Shown here one piece after another: positions 10,600 to 21,660 of a stretch of DNA of 64,000 bases (the first letter of the stretch is position 1; the number at the start of each line of letters is the position of its first letter). The notes under the pieces are model-generated. The model saw nothing but the letters and a program-made list of their open reading frames with translations. It ran no database searches and was not told the DNA's origin. The stretch comes from Massospora cicadina. Its lineage: Eukaryota > Entomophthoromycota > Entomophthoromycetes > Entomophthorales > Entomophthoraceae. Where the stretch lies: the NCBI GenBank assembly GCA_022478985.1, contig JAKSZP010014467.1, forward strand, positions 1-64,000. Reading direction: 5' to 3'. A program made the translations under genes and the position numbers.

Positions 10600-11330
10600 A
10601 AGCTGAAGGAGGTGGAAGTATAGTCCTCAGTCCCAAAATTTGGTACTCAAGACGAGAGATAGAAGTGGGATATTCAAATAAGCAAATGCGTTGTTTGAGT
10701 TTACCTTTGCTGTTGGGGACATCTTGTAAAATTAAAAGTACATGATACCCAATTTAAAGAAAGGTAATTGTCCTTAAGACTGATTATTGCATCAAAATAA
10801 TGAGAAATTTGGTTCCCAAGAGCAAGTCATAGCAGTTGTGGTCCAACACTACTGCAGGGGCTGAAACAACCAACTTTCCAAAGCGCATTGGAAGGGAAGA
10901 ATAAGCTCCTATAGATTTAGTGTATAAATGACCAGCAGTTCTGTAGCCTTGAGAATGGTTTAAGCCCGGCGCCACTTTGATTTTTTTCATAAGTCTGGAA
11001 GAGATCAAATTCATGGGAGACCCTGTATCAATGATAGCCAAAACTTTAAATTTGTGCACTGTAACTTCCACCCAGGTCACATCAGTGCCAAAGTGTGGGA
11101 TTGAAAATACCAAGGGACTAAACAGGCGAATTGAATTAGAAGGAACAGAAGTGTAAAAAGAAATAATATTTTTGTTGGCTAATTCATCAGAGATATAAAG
11201 TTTACCAGAAGCGGATATCAAATAACAGTCTTTAGGAGTATTGAAAGATTTTGATTGAGGAACAGGAGGTAGGTCAGCATAGGGAGCCTCATGCCCTATG
11301 CTGACTCCTCTTTTTTCGACTCTTCCACTT
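10600..11330 (-). pseudogene. Aspartic protease of element A
   Basis: The 199-codon frame 10784-11383 contains VLAIIDTGSPMNLISSRLM, the retroviral-type DTG active site, followed by GAYSSLPMRFGKL, APAVVLDHNCYDLLLGTKFL, the normal order for this protease. The enzyme works as a dimer and cuts the Gag-Pol polyprotein. This is the best preserved protease on the minus strand; the active-site triplet is unchanged. Downstream, toward RT, the frame breaks at about 10780. Confidence 0.85.
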
Positions 11331-11337
11331 GTTTCTT

Positions 11338-13250
11338 CCAACATTGAGATTCCATATGACCCATAAGACCACAATAGTTTCATGGCTCCTTCTTCAGTTT
11401 AGATTTGGGTCTAGGTGGTATCACATGGATATAATAATGAGGGTTATTAGCGGAGGTTGGATGTACCACACCATTAGGAATCTCCATGAGTGCTACTTTG
11501 ATGTCAAGAATAGATCTGAAATTTCTTTTAAGTGATTTTAAATGCAGTATTAACTGAGTGCAAGAAGCAAACTCACTCATTACAGCTGAAATGGCATCAT
11601 ATAAGGTAATACACTTGCAAGTGGCAAGAGTTTGGGCCTCATGATAGAATCTTTTAGCAAAATCCTATATTGACTCTCCTCGCTTGGTTTGGATGCTCAT
11701 AAAGGCTTGATTTTGGTTATATGGGATTTGATCACTCCCAAATTCCTTAATAATGGCGGTCTTCACTTGAGCCCAAGTATTGCAAACCTTAAGGTGAGAA
11801 ACCATGATTTCTTGAACAAACTGGCTTAGACAAGAGGTAATATGTCGTACTTTCTGTTGATCCATCGCCCCATCCATTGCACGCTTATAGACAAAGAGAA
11901 ATGAATGGATACTACTTTATGACTGGATCAGCTTTGGAGAAGTTGGACTCTGGGATATAAGCTTGAATGGGAATTAGTCAACTTGTTGCCTTAATTGATT
12001 GAGGTACTCCTGTAAATTTTGAACCCATTGAGCAAGATGATCATTTACAGGCGTTTGGTTTAAGCTAGAAATCGTGGTGATCATCTCTTTCTTGCTTGTT
12101 CTCAAGTACTCTGCATTTAGCAGTTAACCATTCAATGGAGGCGTTTAACGTTGCAAACTGGTTTTCTTGCGTAGTTTGGTTAGCATCGCATAGACAGTAA
12201 GCATTATCCACGCCATCCAATAAGTTAGTTAAAGAGTAATCTGGGTTAATTGGAAGGCCTTCTAAGGATTAGAAACACCCTTGAGCTATGGCTTGGATTT
12301 GGGTTTCTAACGTCTATACTCTTGATAATAGTAGACTTGAGGGTTCAGAATCAAGCATTGGAAGCGAGGAGCCAGGGGGACCAGGAGGTCCAGGGGGTCC
12401 TTGTGACCCATTTTGACCTTCAGGCCCTGGTGGGCCTTGTTGACCCGTAGGGCCTTGAGGACCTCATTCACCAGGAGGTCCCAGGGTTACCAAAGGAGAA
12501 CTAGGTGGTCCCAGAGGTCCAAGAGGACCATCAGGGCCGGGTTCACCTTCTTTGACAGTATTCAAAATTCAGACAAGTTGTTGAAGTATCCCGTCAAGCA
12601 CAACAAAGAGCTCCTCATGTTGGGCATGTAATTTTCCCAGTTGTCTCATAATCTCATCCTCAAGGGTAGTAATTTGGTGGTGAATAGGATTAGTAAAATC
12701 ACTAACCTCTTGAGATACTTCTTGGCCGATGTACCCCACAACTCCATTATCAATTCTCACCAAATGGTTATGTAGATCGTTGATTTTCCTTCTATTATTA
12801 TATATGGCTTTCAGATTATCCTGACCATAGTTAGAAGCCATCTCATAAAATGAGGATAACTGAGAATGAAATTGTTGTGCCAGGGTCAACTGGCGTTGGA
12901 TATTGATATTATGCAACCACAAAATCTGGAGTATGTGACGAATAGCGGGATGTATGTAATGCCAGAGGTACTGCTTAGTTCTAGCAAACCAACTTTGGTA
13001 TGCTGTAACACCAATCTGTTATATAAGTTCATCATATTCTCAGCAACTTTAGATGCTTGGTCTCAAATTAGGACGGGCACCACGATGGATAGCCCCCTTA
13101 TCAAGTCTTTTACCATTTCTTCTACGTCTTCAGCTTGAATTAGATAATTATTTTGGTCAGGGCCCTCAATGTAAAAGTCCATAGAAGCTCAAAATTGCAG
13201 ATTATTGATATTAGCGGAAGGTATCTCCTGCCTGTTGGAGTGTACCCATA
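11338..13250 (-). pseudogene. gag: Gag of element A with collagen-like region and zinc knuckle
   Basis: In order: an N-terminal helical part (12569-12922); a Gly-X-Y run of about 50-60 residues encoded at roughly 12350-12550 ([10 protein letters not shown] type); a capsid part with QAFMSIQTKRGESI (11665-11877); and a nucleocapsid end with YCGLMGHMESQCW near 11338-11380. The zinc knuckle lacks its first Cys, which reads as a stop. Gag forms the virus-like particle and packages the RNA. The collagen-like insert is unusual in Gag. It occurs again in B, so it belongs to this lineage. Confidence 0.8.
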
Positions 13251-13347
13251 GGGTGATACTCATTGATTCCTAAGAGGAGGGGCTTTCTTTTCTATATATA
13301 TTTATCGTCATGAAAGTATGTTTTCACCAGGTAGCCTCAGAAGCAGA

Positions 13348-13364
13348 CCTGGCAGAAAGCACCA
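13348..13364 (-). other. Primer binding site of element A
   Basis: The minus strand reads TGGTGCTTTCTGCCAGG one base after the 5' LTR. A TGG start is expected for pairing with the CCA end of a tRNA. The first seven bases match the primer sites of B to F (TGGTGCT), but the rest differs. The tRNA is not identified. Confidence 0.6.
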
Positions 13365-13365
13365 G

Positions 13366-13924
13366 TATTGGAATAACAATAGAAATTATGATGTTCAGGT
13401 GCTATGAAGGGCATGAACTTATTAGTTCCATGGCTCTAGAGAAGATAGACAAAAGTGCAACGAAGTTATTAGTTCCGTTGCTATAATTGATCCCTTGGAA
13501 ATCCAGAATTCTGTATTAGTAGACCAAAATTTAGCTACGCGAGACAAAATAGAGGTACTTTATTAGTTAGAAATGAGGGATATTTATAGGGGTAGATTTA
13601 GTAGTTCTTTGTGAGGATTTCTGGGATGCACCTTAGGTAAGATCTTTCCTATTAGATGACTGATATTGCTGATTATTATTGCCATACTTGTGATGGCAAG
13701 ATCTGATAAGGTTCTTATTAAATGAGATTGACCTTCTTGTGTGATGTTTTGCCCCATCAGATAGTTTAGCATCATCCTTCAGAGGAGGCTAAGAACTCTG
13801 GAGGGTTAATCATCAGTCTATCTGAGAATCGGATATCTCCAATGGGGATTTTACAATCTCGTTAGACCAAGATATTGAATCTCGATCTTGAGTAATTTTG
13901 GTCATTGAAGTTGAATCCCCAACA
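13366..13924 (-). repeat. 5' LTR of element A
   Basis: It is the partner of 7042-7597. It begins TATTGG and ends CCAACA on the plus strand and is followed by ATTGC, the target duplication, and then by the remainder of the LTR of B. Confidence 0.92.
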
Positions 13925-14138
13925 ATTGCAATGGTTGGAATCACGTCTGTCTAGGTTTGGGAAGCGGAGATGCATTCCAAAAAGGCATCTCCTTCAATTA
14001 TCAGGCGCATGGTAAATCCTGATTATTATTTTATTAATGACTTCAGGAACAGGTTTCATTTGTGGGGGCTCAAAAGTCAACTTATCATGGCTTGATTTAA
14101 AATTAGGGATTTGCATTGCTCATCATATTATCCTGACA

Positions 14139-16100
14139 ATTCCTCCTCAAGACCCTATCAGAGGGGATAGGGATGTAGAATTTGGCCATGTACTTGGTTC
14201 ACCACTGTCCCCTGATTGATGTTGACAATGGAGTACTCACAACTAACTTTATTAATGACCTTGTGTCCAGACCAATGAAAGTTGAGCTTATTCTGTTGAC
14301 CTACGGATTGATGGTGATAAAAGAGAGCTAGGTCATCTGATTTTCAATTGGCCTGGAGGGTCGTCTGATACATAAAGTGGGATGTCTCCCTTTCTGTGGT
14401 GGTGACAATGCCTTGCATGGCTAGGCTTGAAGCAGGACAATTTCGCCAGCTAAAGCCCTCATGGTTAAATTGGAGTTTTCAGGTACAGAGGTATTGAGTA
14501 GAGGCTGAACGCTACTTGGTAATTAAGGAGCATGTCCATATAGAGCTTCATAGGACATCTTGATTATTTTATGGTAGCTTATTTTGTAAGCAACAAGGCA
14601 CTTGGCAGGTAGTGGTTTCAGCGAGTAGGGTTGGAGGCGGCCATCTTCCTCACAATAGAGATGAGTGTTCTGTTAGCACGTTCCACTTCCCATTGGTTGA
14701 GGGTTATTGGGCGGTGAGATTTTGGTTAGTTCCAAAAAAAGTGAAGTTAGTTATTGGACTACCTGTGAGGTAAAATTTAGCTCATTGTCCAAATGTAAAG
14801 TTTGTAAGCATCTGTGCTATGTGAAAATGGATCAAATACAGATAGGGCTATATAGCTTTTGCAGTGGCAGTGGGAAAAGAGATTGCTTCGACTCTCTCAG
14901 GATTCTCACTATGCAAGGCGTAAGTCTTGTCATGGCGAGAAGATTGAAATATGCTACTGTGCGGGACTTGACCTTCAGGCTAATCAAATGGTCCTATAAG
15001 ACTTAAGTAAGGTTCTATCTTATGTCACCATTTTTTGCTTACTATCCAGGGTATACTTCAATTAATCAAAATTCAGTTAATAAGCATTTTAATTATATTC
15101 GTAATTATTTTACCTAATTCTGAGGCCACATTCACATGACTCCATCAGCAGTGGCCCAAAGATCCCAATATCTTCACCAGCCGTTTTTTCTAGAAGCTGG
15201 CAAGTTGGACCTCTATCCCTAGACTATTAGAAGATCTTTTACTTAAGGTTAATGCTAACTAACTTATTCTATGAAACTATTACCAAGAAAACAAGAAGCT
15301 CAGCTGACCTTCCAGGTGGGACGCAATGATGGATAAAACACTTGGGAATCAAGAATGATCAACGAATTACTCTTCGCCATTCCCAGTGAATCATAATTCC
15401 CTTTTACTTTTCAACATTACTATAAATATTAATGACTAATTTTATATAAATACCTTTTAATTTAATATCTTCTATTATTTACTATCTAGTTTATTCTAAT
15501 GAACAAAGTCTCATCCATTGCTGCTTTTTACGAAGCCCCTGTCCTCTCAGCTAACTGTGATGCACTAAGCCTCCTACAATCAGCCACTATGTCAGGCTCC
15601 CAGCGTTAGCACCTGTGAGCACATCTGGCATAAGCGCGACAGACCCATTTGATTAAATGGTCCACAGCTAACAGGATATATATGGCCCTGTGTCCCAGTG
15701 GGCAGAGGGCCCACCATATTGATGCTGACAACATTAAAGGGGCCTGGAAGAGCCATGATTGAATGTTGATACTGGGGACTGGCCCTGTCCTGGCACTGAC
15801 AGGTCATACAAGCCTCTAGAACTTCCTGGATAGTCTCACCATCCAGACTATTAGCATCGTTTCTTTAGCCATTAGTGTTCTTTTTTACTTCCCTGTGTCC
15901 CGCAGTCATGTGGCCCTTAAGAATGACATTTGTTTAGGAAAAGGGCGGATAAAAGGGAGCCATTTCTTGTTGATTTTTAATACAGCATGCCTTCCTTGAT
16001 TTGAATGTCTTGGGTTATCTTTTGGAGCTTAGCTTGTATCTCAGGAAGTCTACAACTACCATCGCTCATGATGGCAAATTATATCTTATAATCAGTTTTC
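14139..16100 (-). pseudogene. int: Integrase of element B, heavily decayed
   Basis: The piece 15592-15807 has TCQCQ (end of the zinc region) and a core start, PFNVVSINMVGPLPTGTQG. GPLP is kept, but the Asp before it reads Asn. The remaining 1.5 kb down to the polypurine tract is broken by stops; an NRTLI-like end cannot be placed securely. The plus-strand frame at 14707-15006 is a shadow. The region is in the right place, between RNase H and the 3' LTR. Confidence 0.65.
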
Positions 16101-16119
16101 TTTAGGAGTCAATGCAGCT

Positions 16120-16620
16120 AGTACCCGCATCTGAAGAGACCATCAGCGTTATGATATATCATTCCTGCACAATGGACAATAGTAAAATCGTAGCTCTGAA
16201 GCCATAAGGCCCATCTTTCTAGCTGACCTTCCGGGTCCTTCATCTGCTAAAATTATCAGAGTGAGGAAAAAGTCAATGATGACAGTGAAATAGGTGCCAT
16301 ATAGGTAGGGCGGAAATAATTAATCACTAATAAAAGAGCCAGGCACTTGCGCTCAGCATTGCTGTAATTCCGTTCAGCCTTTCTCAGGGTCTTGCTATAG
16401 TAAGCCACTGGGTTATCAACCTGTTCATCATTGTGCTGAGCAAGGATGGCCCTGGAAGCGACATCACTAACATCAATGAACAGCAAAAAGGGCTGATTAA
16501 AGCGCAGATGAACTAAAAGAGGTTTAGTACAAAGAGCAGTCTGCAGCGCATTAGATTCCTGTTACTTTTCAGGGCGCACTTAAAAGGAACATTCTTTTGT
16601 AGGAGATAGACCAGGGGCTC
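16120..16620 (-). pseudogene. RNase H of element B
   Basis: The frame 16256-16486 contains LFIDVSDVASRAILAQHND, DNPVAYYSKTLRKAERNYS and RKCLALL, the same order as in element A. The TDAS motif reads IDVS, keeping the Asp. The DHASL segment follows in decayed form near 16200-16290. It lies between RT and integrase of B. Confidence 0.8.
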
Positions 16621-17299
16621 AGCTAGGTCAGAAAACTGGGGGATGAAATGAATATAGCCCACCATGCCCAGGAATACTTGCATATACCTAAGGCTCCAGG
16701 GCGTAACATCTTCTTAATAGAGGCGACTTTATCCATGATATGCTGAATACTATGTTTCAAGACCTTGTGTTTGAGAAGACCATTTATGATTTGAAGAAAG
16801 ATCACTTCGAAGGATTAAGCTTTATCAAGGCATTTTTAAGATGATAAATGACTTCTTGGAGGTGTTTCATGTGACCGTTGAAGGTTTGCGAAAAGACAGT
16901 GATATAATTGAGGTACACGAGGACATAAGATAGCTTCAAGTCCCCTAGGATCCCGTCCATGGCGCGTTATAAGGGTGGCGGGTGCATTGCAAAGGCCCTG
17001 GGGAATCCTAATTGGCTCAGAGAACCCCTCATTGCTATGAGCGCACATTTTAACCAATCTTCAGGGACTAGCTCTACTTTCCAATATCTTCTAGCAAAAT
17101 TCATAGCAGAAAAACTGTGACCCAGTAATAAAGAAGAGTGTGTCATTAATCCAGGGCAAAGGGTAACTGTCCTTCTTAGCAATAAAATTAAGTCAGCAAT
17201 AGTTTATCGCTACACAACGACTGACGTCCTTCTTCCAAACTAACAAGAGAGGGGATGTAAGTCCCAGGGAATGTCCCCTGTGTGTCGATCATGCCATCT

Positions 17300-17480
17300 T
17301 CCCATTCCCAAGTAAAAAGGCTCCAAAGAGGGTGGCTGTACCCCTCGTTACCCAGGGAGACCTAGCCCATGTGGTAGATGAGCGCTGGGTAACAGCCCTC
17401 CCTCTTCAGATCCCTCCCCCAGTGCCCACACTTACCTTGGCGGAACTAGTATGTCTGATCAGGGAAATTTTGTGCTGAGA
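17300..17480 (+). pseudogene. LTR-internal ORF 1 (VDERWV protein), plus-strand copy
   Basis: The plus-strand translation here reads PKRVAVPLVTQGDLAHVVDE followed by RWVTALPLQIPPPVP, which is very close to the frame at 1505-1975. It is stopped by TGA near 17478, so it is broken. Conservation between two independent LTR copies supports a once-functional frame. Function unknown. Confidence 0.45.
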
Positions 17481-18189
17481 TCGCTGAAACAAAGTTGATC
17501 TTTCTAAAAAATGGGTGGAAATAAGCCCAATGATTGAAATCCACATAGTCAAAAAGGGATTAAGATTGATTCATTGGCTGGAATCGCCAACAGTTTCAAT
17601 TTGGCTAACACCATGATCATCAAAATTAACCTCCTCTCAAAATTGTTGGGGATGATCCCCAACATGCAGGTAGTAGCATCAGACATTATCAACAATAGTT
17701 CGAAGCTCCCTTCTGGCATATCAGGCTTTGAGGCCGATGAAACATTTTTGACTGAACAAATGGCCCAGCGACCAGGCACAGTCAGGTTGGGCATCACAAA
17801 CTCATTCCCAACTAATTGGGACAGCCCCTACATAGGGTGGCCCTGGGGGATTCCCGCTGCTTGTCAGGCCAGATGCCATCACGCCAACCATCATAAATGC
17901 AGCTGAGCCTCAGTTCAGGCGTTCAAGGTCAAACCAACAGTGACTTGGCCTGCCACCAGACTCTTCAATTTCAGTTCCCAGTGAGCTTGTCTGCCCCCAT
18001 TCCCGTATAATTCTCCAGTTAGGTCAAAATTGAGGGTCCTGATCCCTGCTTGTTCCTGCATCAATTGACCACTATATAATCAGTTGCATTGCACGAGATT
18101 ATTGTTGGTCAATTTTCTTCACTTTTATTTACAATAAAATTTGCCTCTAAAAACTATCAATTTTTGATTTTATGATATCCTTCTGGCCA

Positions 18190-18689
18190 CATTCCTGATG
18201 GCTTTTCTCTGGTGGCCTGTCAGTCCCTATACTGGATGGGCTTTACAAGTACTGATGGTCACTATGGCCCCTACCATTATCAACTGGATTCAGCGAGCTA
18301 GATACTTCTGGCAATTCAACCCCGTTATTTCAAACATCCGCCAACAATATTCTGGGACCTTGTGGCCTTACATTCACCATTTCCAAAAAGGATCCGCCTC
18401 CTTGTCTCCTCAGTTGAAGTGAACCCAACCGCTGGTGACCTTATAAAAAATATACATATGGTACCACCCCCTGCAGCAAGACCACCGGTGCCTGAGGTTG
18501 TCTCCATCTGGTTCATTCTCAGGTTGCTGTTCACTATTTCCCTACAACAACGATTTATCGTTTCCCAATGCCTGGCTCTATGCAACGTCATATGTGCAGC
18601 AATGACTCTGGCATTCTGGCTTGCTTTTTGGGTGCTTACGCATCCTGACTGGCAGGCTGGTACAAACTTCTTCTGCCGTTTTCATGACA
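18190..18689 (+). pseudogene. LTR-internal ORF 2 with hydrophobic segments, plus-strand copy
   Basis: Two open pieces (18198-18422 and 18362-18763) carry MAFLWWPVSPYTGW, QQYSGTLWPYIHHF, a hydrophobic segment near VSIWFILRLLFTIS, a second at AMTLAFWLAFWVLTHPDWQA, and a terminal NFFCRFHD that runs to the LTR end. They match the inverted copy at 600-1184 piece by piece. A frame change lies between the two pieces. The two hydrophobic runs suggest a membrane protein. The family is not recognised. Confidence 0.45.
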
Positions 18690-19399
18690 GGGGAGGCCAA
18701 AGGGTCACCAAAGGCGTAAATAGTCCAGCTTCAAGAAGTTGCTTGAGCTCAACAGACACCTGAGCCTCTTCAACTTTACTTTTTTTGTAGGGATAGGACC
18801 AAATGGGTGATGCATCCCCAGTCTCAACGTGATGTAAAACTCAATTCATTTTCCCAAAATCGTAGGTAGAGGTTGAAACAGGTCTTGGTATTCTTCCAGT
18901 AATTTTATAATTTGGAACTGTTGTTCAATAGAGAGCTCATGACCAATAGAGGTGTTGACTAGAGCTACCGATGGGGGTTTCTATTCTAAAATCTGATAGA
19001 CTTCCAAAAGTTACGGATTTCATCTATGGCCTTTACAGGGAGGTGACAAACATAAGTGGTAGGATTATTAGACCCATTATTCTAGGTTTGTCAGTAAGGT
19101 TAGTCAACAGCAAGAATAAATTCCAGAATTAGCAGGATCTAAAATTCCTGGACAGGTCAGGAACTTCTTGATGGATGGGTTATCCATGCCTCATATATCC
19201 AGCAAGTGTCCAGAGGGAATATTGATATGACTCAAGTTCAATGATAATCTAAGATTCTGCGGTATAGTGGTCATCTTAATCAAAAAAGGCATGCCTTCTT
19301 GGCCATCTACTGCAGGTGGGGTATTTGTACATGAGAGCCCCTTACATGATACTCAAACCAGTTGATCAGCTCTCTCTTCAACAAGCAAGCTCAAGCTTT

Positions 19400-19780
19400 G
19401 ACCTCTGTTTTGGTGTCACTGGAGGTTTTGAAAACCAATAGGCCTCGGTGTCCCAGCAGGGATAAAATTTTTTATCATAGTGCTTGACGGTGGAATAGTC
19501 CCAGAGAAACTGAGTCTCAAGGAGAAGGTCATATCAGGGTTGTCTAAGCCAATGGATGGGGTATTCACAGAAAGCTTTAAAAAATGAATGGGTATCAAGG
19601 AAAAGCCCCAATGGACTGAGTGCATTGTGGCCCAGCTGTGCCATATTCCATGTAATGTGGAAATTTGGGAGAGATTTTGGTGCACTTTATTGATTTAGAT
19701 AAAATTAAATTCATGGAGAAACCACTGTTGACAATGCGTGGAAGGGATCTTATTGACTCAAACTGAGATGTGGTTAACTA
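19400..19780 (-). pseudogene. Aspartic protease of element B
   Basis: The minus strand at about 19680-19740 reads as NSGFSMNLILSKS, a decayed DTG(S/A)PMNLISS site with both key residues changed, followed in other frames by a TAG..T.SIGA..P-type stretch (19560-19650) and a YDLLL-type end near 19500. Frame changes are frequent. The position between the zinc knuckle of gag (about 20030) and RT is as expected. Confidence 0.6.
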
Positions 19781-20178
19781 GACTTACAAACTGAGGAGGT
19801 AGAGCGAGGAACATAGGAGATTCATCATAAGAGGAGTAAGCAGTATTAGGTTCTTTATTAACAACAGGTATTGAATTATCTTCTTCAGGTATGACAACAA
19901 TACACTCATTAGAGGTCGCTAAACATTCTTGTGGCAGTACAGTGATGTAAACATGAAGTGCTTCGTCCTTCATGCTGACTGCCCTTTTTCCACCTATTCA
20001 GAAAGTCGCTCCCAACAAGTCCTGGCACTATGACAGAATATATTGCATTAGGAGCATTGAGTTCTGGGATTCTTCTGGTTCTCAACAATGTGGACCTGAG
20101 GATGACTGGAGGAGGCAGATGCGGTGGAATTGGGATACAAGATAGATGTAGAATTTCATTAAGTGCTTTCTTAATTTC

Positions 20179-20471
20179 TCAGATGCAAGTGAAGCTGTTC
20201 TTATGCCCAATGATGTGCATCTGGACCTCAGGATAAGATCCAATGCTGTCAGACAATTGACATGCTAAGAAAAGACTTGGCTTCCATTGGGGTACTCCAA
20301 AGCCCACAAAAGGATCCAAAGCCCAAAAGGCATCGCCGTTCTGATGATTTTCGAATAAGAAACATGTGGGGATAAATGTGGAAAGTATTGGTCTATGAAC
20401 ATCATTCCCAGTCTGACCACTAAGCTGAGAGCTGGTAGTGATCTTGACCACGCCTCAAAAATGAGTGTCAT
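20179..20471 (-). pseudogene. Conserved frame at the 3' end of Z2, unknown protein
   Basis: Two overlapping frames align with 56620-56856. The better one (VKITTSSQLSG, then NDVHRPILSTFIP, QNGDAFW, and VPQWKPSLFLACQLSD) has the same residues at most positions in the other copy (TITSSTQLKG, HRSILSTFIPA, QNGNSLW, APQWKPSIFLARRLSD). Upstream in both copies lies a segment HSFVSVMIVAVTMVISAIAS (20930-20990) with one hydrophobic run. It looks like a degraded accessory frame located in an LTR. No family recognised. Confidence 0.4.
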
Positions 20472-21660
20472 ACTTTCAATGTTGATGGAGGGAATTATTC
20501 AATCCATTTGAGATTTACATTCAGGTCATACTCCAAACTTAGTTGGATATGCGTTTGAAAAGATGTGATAAATCGTCTTGCCAAGTTCTATCTTAACAGT
20601 TTTGCTTCAAATATCTTCAGCCAAATTGTCATTCCCTTCCTCCATGATTGGGGCAGATTGGATTAAGTGATGGGTTAATCCGCCCTCCTTGGTCACATAT
20701 AGGCTGTACTCCTGATTCTTTTGAGCATGTTCTTGGTATCAAGGGGTGGCGATCACTTTGTCAGGTTTAATCCCAACAGTGTCTCCCTAAGTAGTGACCG
20801 CTGAATTATCATTTTTGTTTTATTCATAACCATAAAAGATTAGATTTAGTGGTTGGTCATTCCACTCAGTCTGATACTCTTGATATTAGTTCTTCTGAGA
20901 AGGAATATCTTGTGAAACTCGTAGAGTATGCTCTCAAAGTTTTCCATGTTGAGAGAGGCAATAGCTGAAATAACCATTGTGACGGCCACAATCATTACTG
21001 ATACAAATGAGTGCGAACCCTTCATTGGTCGGGGTAGTTCCTTGGGGATAGCCAGACTAGTTGAAAAAAATTGTAAAGTATTTTGGCGAAATTAAAGTTT
21101 ATTAAGGATAGTACAAGTTAACCCAGCACTCTACCATCAGCAGAGCACTGGATTTTATTTGAAGGGAATTGAGGGCAGGGGATAAGAAACATTTCTTACA
21201 ACTGGACGAGTGCATCTTCTCACTAATGCCAGGACTTTTGCGTCATGGCTCAGCTTGCAAATTGCGGCTTCCTTGATTTGCAGTTCCTTTTGCTATTTTT
21301 TTTGCTTCCATCAGGCTTCCAGCATGCCAGAATATCTCACAATATTCCTAACAATATCATCCTTATCCTCAGAGGGATCTTTGCCGGTTCAATTTCTGGG
21401 CTGGCGCTCCTGTAAGGACTTCAGTTTTGAGCCACCCAATTGTGCTTAGATTTTGTCAAAGATTTTTGCAATTTTTATGAAATAGGCTTTGGCCAAATTG
21501 AACTTCGTGGTAAAATAATCTTCTTCCATTCTTCAGCTTGTTATAAAATTGAGATGATGGGCCTCAGCAGAAACCCACCACTTGTCAAGGGTGTGCCATA
21601 ATTCTACCGATTTTTCTTATGGAAGAACTCAGAACATTCCCCCTTCTTTTCAAAAGGGGT
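20247..21660 (-). mobile_element. Long LTR-like block Z2 with polypurine tract, inside gag of B
   Basis: On the minus strand it starts TGTTCTGAG (21636) right after AAAGAAGGGGGAA, a polypurine-like tract, and ends TGTCTGACA (20247). It aligns with about 55460-56855 (plus strand), and the alignment continues some 120 bp upstream of the tract in both. It has open frames at both ends, the second with an AFWALD...PQWKPSLFL end reminiscent of the AFWLAF...HPDWQ end of Z1. The flanking 5-mers do not match, so a simple solo-LTR insertion is not shown. Confidence 0.55.

Larger units (their letters stand above)
7042..13924 (-). mobile_element. Element A: near-complete Ty3/gypsy LTR element, minus strand, inside the LTR of B
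   Basis: The LTRs are 7042-7597 and 13366-13924, and the flanking target duplication ATTGC is perfect (7037-7041 and 13925-13929). The LTR termini on the element strand are TGTTGG and CCAATA. The total length is 6,883 bp. The polypurine tract and primer site are in place. The gag, protease, RT, RNase H and integrase frames are mostly recognisable in long pieces with a modest number of stops. Removing A rejoins the 3' LTR of B, which aligns with B's other LTR on both sides of the site. Confidence 0.93.
17256..18689 (+). mobile_element. Solo LTR of family Z1 (1,434 bp), plus strand
   Basis: It starts TGTAAGTCC and ends TTCATGACA, flanked by a perfect 5-bp duplication GGGGA (17251-17255 and 18690-18694). 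It splits the RT of B, and its removal rejoins the gene. It is homologous in inverted orientation to 585-1955. It is unusually long for an LTR and has reading frames in both its first and last third. Its central part (about 18050-18150) contains TTGGTCAATTTTCTTC followed by AATAAAA, a likely polyadenylation region. Confidence 0.92.
16620..19200 (-). pseudogene. Reverse transcriptase of element B, split by a solo LTR
   Basis: Palm and connection pieces lie at 16620-17182 with RIPQGLCNAPAT and a frameshifted FSRTF region; fingers (a KKD...INY...LN pattern) reach about 17250. The 1,434-bp LTR Z1 then interrupts. The N-terminal part resumes at 18690, where LLEAGLFTP matches the E(x)GLLTPS segment that precedes SPWA in related elements, and continues to about 19000. 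Excising 17256-18689 plus one copy of GGGGA restores a continuous RT. Stops are numerous and the YxDD box lies in a shifted frame. Confidence 0.8.

Noticed and set aside
12350..12550. A host collagen-like gene on the minus strand
   Set aside because: The Gly-X-Y run is flanked in frame by gag parts and lies between the LTRs of A. The same layout occurs in B.
14707..15006. Plus-strand ORF of 99 codons as a gene
   Set aside because: It lies antisense within the decayed integrase of B and shows no domain; a shadow frame.
585..18689. The inverted repeats at 585-1955 and 17256-18689 could be the ends of one large DNA transposon
   Set aside because: The right copy has its own GGGGA duplication, and its removal repairs the RT of B. 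They are two LTRs in opposite orientation, and the sequence between belongs to several other elements.
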